DNA of 10,451 bases from CAYOSU01 sp964541255 (GTDB taxonomy: Bacteria; Bacillota; Clostridia; Christensenellales; CAMQZB01). Of this stretch, positions 1-5,801 are shown in pieces. The first letter of the stretch is position 1; each line of letters opens with the position of its first letter. The stretch is taken from contig CAZIPL010000050.1 of the NCBI GenBank assembly GCA_964541255.1, forward strand, positions 1 to 10,451, given 5' to 3'. The position numbers were made by a program, and so were the translations under genes. The notes beneath the pieces were generated by a model. The model was not told the origin of the DNA and searched no databases. It saw only the letters and a list, made by a program, of their open reading frames with translations.

Positions 1-21
1 TTTATGTCGAAACGAAAATAA

Positions 22-180
22 TTACGTTCCGCTATTCGGGCATAACATAGAAAAACAATCTGTTGTTGAAAATAACGCCAAAATCAAAAACAGTTGAGTC
101 CAGTTTACGTTGTTGAAATCGATCAATAACGCAAGAAGCGGCAACAGTAATAAACACTCGGAATTAAAACACGAAAACAT
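22..180 (-). CDS. Putative small two-helix membrane protein (52 aa)
   Basis: A 52-residue frame opens at an ATG (180-178) preceded by GGGAGGG at 194-188, one of the strongest Shine-Dalgarno sites in the window, with 7 bases between. The frame stays open upstream to 279, but that part has no good ribosome site, so the internal ATG is preferred. The product is very hydrophobic: a Leu-rich segment at about residues 9-20 and another at about 27-39, separated by a short Asn-rich turn, suggest a helical hairpin in the membrane. Four Cys residues (4, 9, 42 and 47) sit near the segment ends. It lies downstream of its own possible promoter and is separated from the next operon by a terminator. I do not recognise a family. 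Tiny hydrophobic proteins with Cys and Asn are common in Clostridia and usually unannotated. It could still be a chance frame; the ribosome site is the main support. Confidence 0.5.
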   Translation of the reverse strand: MFSCFNSECLLLLPLLALLIDFNNVNWTQLFLILALFSTTDCFSMLCPNSGT

Positions 181-208
181 AGCGTTTCCCTCCCGCGATT
201 TTTGTTTA

Positions 209-275
209 ACTATATGAAATATATCATAAAAAAGTGAATGCGCTTTTATTAAAAACATAGCATAATTTAGTTCAA
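209..275 (-). promoter_or_regulatory. Possible promoter(s) for the 52-aa frame
   Basis: Two sigma-A-like arrangements can be drawn on the minus strand. One is TTGAAC (275-270), a 16-base spacer and TTTAAT (253-248). The other is TTCACT (238-233), an 18-base spacer and TATAGT (214-209). Both are imperfect, and in such AT-rich DNA chance matches are common. Either would give a leader of roughly 25-65 bases before the ATG at 180. Confidence 0.3.
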
Positions 276-295
276 ACAAACATAAATACGCACAT

Positions 296-327
296 TTATT
301 CGCAAAATAAACAAATTTTGCGAATAA
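296..327. repeat. Perfect 13-bp inverted repeat (operator-like)
   Basis: TTATTCGCAAAAT (296-308) and its exact reverse complement (315-327) flank the six bases AAACAA. Neither side is followed by an uninterrupted T-run, so it is a poor terminator on either strand. It lies between the terminator at 361-418 and the possible promoter of the 52-aa frame, a position that fits a protein-binding site. The pairing is seen directly; the role is inference. Confidence 0.6.
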
Positions 328-360
328 TTACTTTTTCGGCTATAATCAAATACTTATTAC

Positions 361-418
361 ATAAAAAAGCACCCGTAAAAGCATTTGACTTTTAGGAGCA
401 TATTACTTTTACGAGTGC
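361..418 (-). terminator. Rho-independent terminator of the DUF5685/J-like/membrane operon
   Basis: Read on the minus strand, GCACTCGTAAAAG (418-406) pairs with CTTTTACGGGTGC (381-369). This makes a 13-bp stem with one T-G wobble, followed at once by six T (368-363). The loop is long, about 24 bases, which is unusual. It begins about 20 bases after the stop codon of the membrane protein gene and clearly closes that transcription unit. Confidence 0.9.
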
Positions 419-438
419 ATTAAAGTATTAAAAACTAA

Positions 439-951
439 TTAAACCTTGTTGAAATATTTATTGACAAGTCTTAAAGCGGAAACGATTATTCTTCCCATCA
501 ATAAATCGTATACGTTCATTATCGCAAACGCCGCAACGATAAGAATCCAAAGCGGCAAATTCCACTCGTTTATCTCGGTAAAAAAGCTCGAGAAAAAGTA
601 TATGACTGTTATCGACAACGAATAGAAAACTTCTTTTATTGTAAGCTCTATAGCAAGCTTAACCCTTTTATGCTTCAATATGCAATGTATCAAAACATAC
701 GGTGCGAAAAAGCAAAAAAACGGAAGCATAGTCAAAAAGTTCGGAGCAAAGATAAGCCCTATCGCAGTCGATGCGATAAAGCAAAGTACGCTCCACTTTA
801 TCTCCCCCGTGACAAACGGCATAACAAGACAAAGCGATGCGAGCATATAGCAAGAGTAATCGAGAACGTTGAAATAGTTTCCCAAAATAATAAAGACTGC
901 CGAAAACGCGCAGGATATCCCCGCTAAGGCAATCTTTTTAGTCTTTTTCAT
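439..951 (-). CDS. Conserved six-helix membrane protein, ECF S-component-like
   Basis: An integral membrane protein of 170 residues. I start it at the ATG at 951-949, because GGAGG at 965-961 lies 9 bases upstream. A TTG two codons earlier (957) is too close to that site. Six hydrophobic segments can be placed at about residues 6-24, 28-48, 52-68, 70-91, 105-124 and 133-155, with a basic amino end (KKTKK). Size, helix number and the Ala/Gly-rich first helix resemble substrate-binding (S) components of ECF vitamin transporters and related clostridial membrane proteins, but I see no motif that names a substrate. The start codon shares its A with the TGA stop of the J-like gene (TGATG), so translation is probably coupled. 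It is the last gene of its operon. The membrane topology is secure; a transport role is a guess. Confidence 0.85.
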   Translation of the reverse strand: MKKTKKIALAGISCAFSAVFIILGNYFNVLDYSCYMLASLCLVMPFVTGEIKWSVLCFIASTAIGLIFAPNFLTMLPFFCFFAPYVLIHCILKHKRVKLAIELTIKEVFYSLSITVIYFFSSFFTEINEWNLPLWILIVAAFAIMNVYDLLMGRIIVSALRLVNKYFNKV

Positions 952-1625
952 CAGCAACCGCCTCCGATACAGTTACAGAAAATATTGAGGCACAAAAGCT
1001 GTGAACAACAATTCAACGCGTCGTCGCATCCGCCCATCTGGCGATTGTTATCGTCCCAATCGGGAGAATTGCCGTTTTGTTTTTGCTGTTCTTTCCACCA
1101 CTCTTCGGCGGGATTTGTATTTTTAGTTGCTTTTTTATCTACTTTTTCGGCTTTTGCGCCGCCCGACATAACCTTTTCGAGCTTTTGTAAAGTCTTTTTA
1201 TACTTCTCGTTATCGGGATCTTTTTCAAGGGCAAGCTCGAGCTGCTTTTTGGCATCGGTAAACCAGTCTTTTTTATAAAAGACCATTGCCTGATAATAAT
1301 GCCAATCGGCATCTCTTTCAGTCATATCGTCGAGAATGTTTTGCGCGTCGTTGATTTTACCCGACTTTACGAGTTCCTCTACCTTTTTGAACTTTGCGGA
1401 AGATTCCGTATGCGTTTCTTCGTCGGAAACGTAGCTACGAGATTCCAAAATCTCTCTATATGCGTTCTCAAGCTCAGTGAGTTTTTTCGCGGCATCGTCT
1501 CCTCTTTCGCCCTCGAGGAACATTTCGCTTCTGTATTTTGAACGAAGTCTGTTATATGCTTCGTCGATTTCCGAATCGGTCGCACCGACGCTCAAACCAA
1601 AAACTTTGTATAAGTATTCTTGCAT
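951..1625 (-). CDS. Degenerate J-domain protein with TPR-like middle and Cys-rich tail
   Basis: A 224-residue protein. Residues 1-62 match the helix pattern of a J domain (YLYKVFGLSVGATDSEIDEA, then a second helix and NAYREIL). At the HPD site the sequence is KY-RSE-MF (residues 32-34), so the tripeptide that makes J proteins stimulate the Hsp70 ATPase is missing. Residues about 77-152 form paired amphipathic helices of TPR type, including DWHYYQAMVFYKK and the DPDNEKY step. A Lys-rich linker (about 155-170) and a Trp/Gln/Asn-rich stretch follow. The last 25 residues carry seven Cys (200, 206, 207, 212, 217, 219, 224). The start is supported by AAGGAGAG at 1635-1628. The first 34 bases overlap the end of the DUF5685 gene in another frame. 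I recall clostridial J proteins with Cys-rich tails beside DUF5685 genes, so this appears to be a diverged member. It is probably cytoplasmic, or held at the membrane by the tail. Confidence 0.88.
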   Translation of the reverse strand: MQEYLYKVFGLSVGATDSEIDEAYNRLRSKYRSEMFLEGERGDDAAKKLTELENAYREILESRSYVSDEETHTESSAKFKKVEELVKSGKINDAQNILDDMTERDADWHYYQAMVFYKKDWFTDAKKQLELALEKDPDNEKYKKTLQKLEKVMSGGAKAEKVDKKATKNTNPAEEWWKEQQKQNGNSPDWDDNNRQMGGCDDALNCCSQLLCLNIFCNCIGGGC

Positions 1626-2539
1626 TTCTCTCCTTGCATTACCCCTTTCGTCATCAAGGGCAAGCCTTTTTGTATTACGTTAGCTAAAAAATCTTTGTTG
1701 AAACAAAATTTTATTTCAGAAAAACTGTCGCTTATTTTATTGAGGCACGACGCAAACGAAAAAACAATATCTTCGCCGTGCTTATTCATAAGCTCTTCGC
1801 GCGTTTTTACGTCGCAGTAGATAGTCTTAAAGGGATTGAACTTGTTATCCTTGATATCTTCTTCGAAATCGTCAAGAGCATCGATAAGATATATCCACTT
1901 CCCTACGTTATACGAAAGGTGCGACAGCGCGTCGAGATTATTCTCCATAAGCGCTTTTTCATTATAGCACGTCTCATCGTTTTTCTCAACCGATTGCTTG
2001 CCGATATAGCAAGATACTATCGTTTTCACACAATCTCGCATCATCGAAGCAAACTCGTCGGATATCGAATCTATCGAAAACTCTCCGCCGTTTTCAAGCT
2101 TCCTTAAAGCCTCGTATCTTGTAGATACGATGTCTTTGACTCCCTTTAACTTTTCGTTGGCTTTTTTCAATGCCTTTTTTAAGCCCCTCATCGCCGATTT
2201 CGCCTTCGTGGAGTTGTCGTCTACCGCTTTATCGTAAGCGACGTAATAGCCCAAAATAACGTTATATGACGCGATTAAATCGGTCAATTCGTTCTCCACG
2301 ACGGACTTTCTTTGAGCGAAAGGATTGGTTATGCATTTCAGCTTTTCAAACGAAACGTCAACCCCCAAGTAATTATGCAATAAAATAGCCAAAAAGGTTA
2401 TGTCGTAGTTTATCGTAAAACGCGATAGTTGCCCGAACTGGCGTTCCATAGACTTACATATACCGCAATAAAACGAGCGATATAAGTCAAAGTCTTTCAT
2501 ATATAGATGAGCCTTTTCTGGCATTACGTATCCGAACAT
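1592..2539 (-). CDS. DUF5685 family protein
   Basis: A 315-residue, mainly helical protein of unknown function. The amino end MFGYVMPEKAHL, then DLYRSFYCGICKSM (residues 18-31), QLSRFTINYD (37-46) and KCITNPF (68-74) match DUF5685 as I remember it, as does DALDDFEEDIKDNKFNPF (220-237). The two Cys of YCGICK plus Cys69 could form a metal site. The Asp-rich DALDDFEED loosely recalls the DDxxD metal motifs of all-helical prenyl synthases, but this is resemblance only. No signal peptide or membrane segment is seen. The ATG at 2539 is chosen because the family starts MFGY; its ribosome site is weak (AAAAGG about 14 bases upstream), and the leader from the predicted promoter would be only about 16 bases. 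It is the first gene of a three-gene operon and overlaps the next gene by 34 bases. Confidence 0.88.
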   Translation of the reverse strand: MFGYVMPEKAHLYMKDFDLYRSFYCGICKSMERQFGQLSRFTINYDITFLAILLHNYLGVDVSFEKLKCITNPFAQRKSVVENELTDLIASYNVILGYYVAYDKAVDDNSTKAKSAMRGLKKALKKANEKLKGVKDIVSTRYEALRKLENGGEFSIDSISDEFASMMRDCVKTIVSCYIGKQSVEKNDETCYNEKALMENNLDALSHLSYNVGKWIYLIDALDDFEEDIKDNKFNPFKTIYCDVKTREELMNKHGEDIVFSFASCLNKISDSFSEIKFCFNKDFLANVIQKGLPLMTKGVMQGEKCKNTYTKFLV

Positions 2540-2561
2540 AGTTTGATTATTAACCTTTTCT

Positions 2562-2589
2562 ATTGTATTTTACGAGAAGCTATAATCAA
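2562..2589 (-). promoter_or_regulatory. Promoter of the DUF5685/J-like/membrane operon
   Basis: On the minus strand, TTGATT (2589-2584), a 16-base spacer and TACAAT (2567-2562) match sigma-A consensus in 4 and 5 of 6 positions. Transcription would start near 2555, giving a very short leader before the ATG at 2539. The gap between trpS and this gene is 162 bases, enough for an independent promoter, although no clear trpS terminator is visible in it. Confidence 0.5.
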
Positions 2590-2598
2590 TAACTTCTC
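2574..2598. repeat. Inverted repeat around the -35 element
   Basis: GAGAAG (2574-2579) and CTTCTC (2593-2598) are exact reverse complements separated by 13 bases that include the predicted -35 hexamer. No T-run follows, so it is not a convincing terminator. It might be a regulator half-site pair, but six-base arms are short enough to occur by chance. Confidence 0.3.
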
Positions 2599-2701
2599 TA
2601 GAATATCACGAATTCTTTTATGTTACCAATATAAATCGAGCTTAAAAAAGTATTCTCTTTATCGACAATCTATTAGAAAAATGCTTTTTTACTTTATTGT
2701 T

Positions 2702-3700
2702 TTAGCCTCTTGGCAAAAAACCGACTTTTCTATATACCTTCGAAACGGTCTTTCTTGCCATATAATGAGCTTTTTCCGCACCGTTAGCCAAAATCTTGTT
2801 AAGGTTGTCTTTGTCTTTCAAAAGCTCGTTCTTTCTCTCTCTTACGGGCGAAATCGCTTCGATTACGACATTTGCGACTTCGTCCTTAAGCTCGGCATAG
2901 CTCGAGGAAGCAAAGTCTTTCTCTGCCTCGGGAATGGTAACTCCCTTTAAGCTTGCGTAAATCGTCAACAAATTGGTTACCCCCTCTTTACCCTCGGCTG
3001 CGATTATTCTGTTATCGGAATCCGTTACCGCACGGCGAAGCTTTCTTCTTATCGTATCGTCGTCGTCGGCAAGTGAAATGAATCCGTTTACATTTTCGTC
3101 CGACTTACTCATTTTCGCTTTGGGGTTTTGCAAGCTCATGATTCTCGCGCCGTTTTTGGGGATATACCCTTCGGGAACGACGAAAGTATCGCCGTATCTT
3201 GCGTTGAAACGCATAGCTATATCGCGAGTCAATTCCAAGTGCTGTTTTTGATCTGCGCCGATCGGAACAAGAGCCGTCTGATATAGCAAAATATCGGCAG
3301 CCATGAGAACGGGATAATCCATAAGTCCCATATTTATATTATCGGCATGACGAGCGCATTTATCCTTGAACTGCGTCATTCTGTTTAGCTCGCCGATATA
3401 CGTTATCGTATTAAGAACCCACGCAAGCTCCGTATGCTCGGGAACGTGCGACTGTACGAAAAGGGTTGTCTTTTCGGGATCGAGTCCGCAAGCAAGATAT
3501 AACGCCAAAAGCTCATATGCATTCTTTCTCAACGTTGCGGGATCTTGCTTTACCGTTATCGAATGAAGATCGACAACGCTGTATATGCACTCATATTCGT
3601 CTTGAAACTCGGGAAAGTTTTTCAATGCGCCGATATAATTACCGAGCGTTATATTGCCTGTAGGCTGAATTCCCGAAAATAATCTCTTTTTCTCTTCCAT
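2702..3700 (-). CDS. trpS: Tryptophanyl-tRNA synthetase
   Basis: This cytoplasmic enzyme charges tRNA-Trp with tryptophan using ATP. It has 332 residues, the usual size for the bacterial class Ic enzyme, and appears complete. RLFSGIQPTGNITLGNYIGA (6-25) contains the HIGH-equivalent TLGN (18-21). DYPVLMAADILLY (128-140) and GADQKQHLELTRDIA (148-162) are typical Trp/ATP-site segments. AKMSKSD (195-201) holds the KMSKS loop with its catalytic Lys. The ATG at 3700 follows the thrC stop by seven bases, and its ribosome site AAGGAAG (3717-3711) lies inside the end of thrC, so the two genes are almost surely co-transcribed. I see no T-box leader, which would normally sit upstream if Trp starvation regulated the gene, and no clear terminator after the stop. 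Confidence 0.98.
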   Translation of the reverse strand: MEEKKRLFSGIQPTGNITLGNYIGALKNFPEFQDEYECIYSVVDLHSITVKQDPATLRKNAYELLALYLACGLDPEKTTLFVQSHVPEHTELAWVLNTITYIGELNRMTQFKDKCARHADNINMGLMDYPVLMAADILLYQTALVPIGADQKQHLELTRDIAMRFNARYGDTFVVPEGYIPKNGARIMSLQNPKAKMSKSDENVNGFISLADDDDTIRRKLRRAVTDSDNRIIAAEGKEGVTNLLTIYASLKGVTIPEAEKDFASSSYAELKDEVANVVIEAISPVRERKNELLKDKDNLNKILANGAEKAHYMARKTVSKVYRKVGFLPRG

Positions 3701-3707
3701 TTTCCTA

Positions 3708-5189
3708 TTACTTCCTTATAAAGTTTTCGATAGCGTTTCGCATATCGGCAATTTCATACGTTTCGTTAAAACGAACGGTTTTGTTTTTAAGTTCGGAAAT
3801 CGCAGACGGAATTTCCATTGCGGAAAGTCTTTGCAAAGTTGACGCGTCCTTAAACGGATCACTCGAGCTTTTCTTTCCGATAGCGTTAATTACGCTTTGC
3901 GTGAACTTGAACGGACTTGCGGTCGAAAGCATAACCATCGGCGAATAGTCATTTTCGTCAACTGCATAGTTATCAGAAACATAAACACTCACCGCCGTAT
4001 GCGGATCGAGTAAGTATGCGTATTCATCGAAGAACAAGCCTATCGTACGCTTCGTATCCTCCTCCGTAGCCATTCCCGCATAGATGATTTCAGTCATCTT
4101 AGAAAGAATATCCTCCGATACTTCGAAAACGCCGCTTTCTTTCAGCTCCGACATAAGCTTTGCTATATATTTATCGTCCCTACCCGACACTTCGAACAAA
4201 AGTCTTTCGAGATTACTCGAAATAAGTATGTCCATAGACGGAGAAATCGTTTTGTAGAAATTTCTGTTTTTATCGTATTTGCCGCTTGTGAAAAAGTCGG
4301 TCAAAACATTGTTGCTGTTACTCGCACAAAGAAGCTTATTTACGGGAAGTCCCATTTTGTAAGCATACCAGCCCGCCAAAATATCGCCGAAGTTGCCCGT
4401 CGGAACGGAAAAATCCACCTTATCGCCAAGCGCTATTTCAGAAGAGGAAACCAAGTCGAGGTACGCGGAAAAATAGTATACAACCTGTGGCAACAAACGT
4501 CCTAAATTGATGGAATTTGCAGAAGACAAAACGACGTTGTTTTTATCGCAAATCGCTTTGAAGTCATTATCGGCAAAAATCTCCTTTACTCCGCTTTGGC
4601 AATTGTCGAAATTGCCTTTTATCGCCGCAACGAAGACGTTTTCTCCCTCTTGTGAAGACATCTGAAGCTTTTGCATAGAAGATACTCCCTCGGACGGATA
4701 GAACACCATAATCTTTATTCCGTCAACGTCCTTAAAGCCTTCGAGCGCGGCTTTCCCGGTATCGCCGCTTGTCGCAACGAGAATTAGAATGTCTTTTTCT
4801 TCGCCAACTTTTTTCTTGGCATAAGACAATAGCTGCGGGAAAAGAGTCAAAGCCATATCCTTGAAAGCAAGGGTCGGACCGTGGAAAAGCTCCAAAATAT
4901 AAATACCGTCGTCCATTTTGACTACGGGAGCGGGATCTCCGTCGAAGCGAGAATACGCATTTTTCGCCGCCGTTTCGAGCTCATCTTTTTCAAAGTCCGT
5001 AGCAAAAAGCGAAAGCAAGTATACCACGCGCTCTTCATATGACATTTCAAGCATTTCTTCTAACGCCGCCGAATCGATTTTCGGGAAGCTTTCGGGAACG
5101 AAAAGCCCTCCGTCTGACGCTATGCCTTTGACAAGTGCTTCCGAAAAGGAGACTTTATTGTTTACGTTTCTTGTGCTAATATATTGCAT
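3708..5189 (-). CDS. thrC: Threonine synthase
   Basis: A PLP enzyme that converts O-phosphohomoserine to threonine, the last step from aspartate. I start it at the ATG at 5189 (MQYISTRN), 493 residues; threonine synthases usually begin this way, and AGGTG lies at 5196-5192. A GTG two codons upstream overlaps that site and is unlikely. LFHGPTLAFKDMAL (101-114) carries the PLP-binding Lys110. ATSGDTGKAALEGF (139-152), SSANSINLGRLLPQ (222-235) and PTGNFGD (263-269) follow in the expected order. Length and motifs point to the longer fungal/E. coli-like subgroup, not the short Bacillus type. The preceding gene ends in a terminator at 5268-5231, so a promoter should lie in 5190-5240. The best I can draw, TTCACC-17-TATACG, overlaps the hairpin and is weak. 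It is coupled with trpS downstream. Confidence 0.97.
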   Translation of the reverse strand: MQYISTRNVNNKVSFSEALVKGIASDGGLFVPESFPKIDSAALEEMLEMSYEERVVYLLSLFATDFEKDELETAAKNAYSRFDGDPAPVVKMDDGIYILELFHGPTLAFKDMALTLFPQLLSYAKKKVGEEKDILILVATSGDTGKAALEGFKDVDGIKIMVFYPSEGVSSMQKLQMSSQEGENVFVAAIKGNFDNCQSGVKEIFADNDFKAICDKNNVVLSSANSINLGRLLPQVVYYFSAYLDLVSSSEIALGDKVDFSVPTGNFGDILAGWYAYKMGLPVNKLLCASNSNNVLTDFFTSGKYDKNRNFYKTISPSMDILISSNLERLLFEVSGRDDKYIAKLMSELKESGVFEVSEDILSKMTEIIYAGMATEEDTKRTIGLFFDEYAYLLDPHTAVSVYVSDNYAVDENDYSPMVMLSTASPFKFTQSVINAIGKKSSSDPFKDASTLQRLSAMEIPSAISELKNKTVRFNETYEIADMRNAIENFIRK

Positions 5190-5230
5190 AAACACCTATT
5201 TTGCAATCGATTGTTTTTCGATCGTATAAA

Positions 5231-5268
5231 AATTTCGAAAAAGCGGGTGAATTATTTTCCCCCGCTTT
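5231..5268 (-). terminator. Rho-independent terminator after the P-loop gene
   Basis: AAAGCGGG (5240-5247) and CCCGCTTT (5261-5268) form a perfect 8-bp stem with a 13-base loop. On the minus strand the stem continues into T-rich DNA (CGCTTTTTCGAAATTTTTAT). It begins 27 bases after the P-loop stop codon and separates that gene from thrC. The plus-strand side is also T-rich, so it could work both ways. Confidence 0.8.
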
Positions 5269-5294
5269 ATTTCTTTTTATATTTTTGCAAGCTA

Positions 5295-5705
5295 TCAGAT
5301 GATATACTTAGCAATGAAATCGGGTATATCCTGAATGTCTGCGCTGATCGTGAAAGTGAAGTCACAACCCGTTTCGTTTGTTATGTTGCGGAAAGCTTCG
5401 AACATATCCTGCATATCCGCAAGCTGGCTTCTCGTGATTCTCTTCAAAGCATCGACGAAAATGTGCTCGATGTCATGATTTGCGGCGAGCATTCCGTTGA
5501 CAAATGCAACGAACTCTCCTTGATTCTTAATACCTACGCTGGAGCAATCTACGTATCTGACCGCATTTTTGATCTCACGCGTATATTGGCTATTTTCGGT
5601 TATGTAAACGATTTCGCCTTTGGCATTCTCGAGAGCATTGTTTGTTCTTGTAATAAGCTGTTTAGTCTTGCCGGAACCCTTGGCGCCGTAAATTAAAGAT
5701 ATCAT
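5295..5705 (-). CDS. Small stand-alone P-loop nucleotide-binding protein
   Basis: A 136-residue protein that is essentially one P-loop domain. MISLIYGAKGSGKTKQLI places a full Walker A motif, GAKGSGKT, at residues 7-14. HIFVDAL (81-87) gives a Walker B-like strand with Asp85, and FTFTISAD (116-123) looks like a later core strand with a polar end. There is no signal peptide, membrane segment or partner domain. The start is firm: GGAGGT at 5720-5715 lies 9 bases before the ATG. It has its own promoter (5763-5730) and terminator (5268-5231), so it is probably monocistronic. Short proteins of this type recur in Clostridia and are often labelled simply as ATP-binding or, doubtfully, as PilT-like. 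I know of no assigned function. Its size suggests a switch or loader acting on another protein. Confidence 0.9.
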   Translation of the reverse strand: MISLIYGAKGSGKTKQLITRTNNALENAKGEIVYITENSQYTREIKNAVRYVDCSSVGIKNQGEFVAFVNGMLAANHDIEHIFVDALKRITRSQLADMQDMFEAFRNITNETGCDFTFTISADIQDIPDFIAKYII

Positions 5706-5729
5706 GTTAAAATTACCTCCATTGGATTT

Positions 5730-5763
5730 ATTATATTATACTTTACTTTATTCAAAAAAACAA
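5730..5763 (-). promoter_or_regulatory. Promoter of the P-loop gene
   Basis: On the minus strand, TTGTTT (5763-5758), a 17-base spacer and a perfect TATAAT (5740-5735) form a sigma-A-type promoter. A second, overlapping TATAAT lies at 5735-5730. Transcription would start near 5728-5723, just before the GGAGGT site. The 96-base gap after the citrate synthase-like gene holds no obvious terminator, so some read-through is possible. Confidence 0.6.
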
Positions 5764-5801
5764 GGGGGTTTTGGAATTTTTTTTCAAATATGGCAAAAAT
5801 A

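Noticed and set aside
181..279. Upstream extension of the 52-aa frame to 85 residues
   Set aside because: The longer start lacks a ribosome site and would place the strong GGGAGGG inside the coding sequence; it also overlaps both possible promoters.
2540..2701. Possible terminator after trpS (AT-only fold near 2670-2690)
   Set aside because: Only A-T pairs can be formed and there is no GC-rich stem, so I do not call it.
2507..2950. 147-codon open frame on the plus strand
   Set aside because: It straddles the DUF5685 promoter region and the end of trpS, with no ribosome site and no recognisable protein features.
5204..5213. Palindrome CAATCGATTG upstream of thrC
   Set aside because: A ten-base palindrome alone is weak evidence for an operator in AT-rich DNA, and no promoter element is clearly placed beside it.
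5184..5696. 170-codon open frame on the plus strand
   Set aside because: It is the complement of the P-loop gene, crosses the terminator at 5240-5268 and has no supporting ribosome site or family match.
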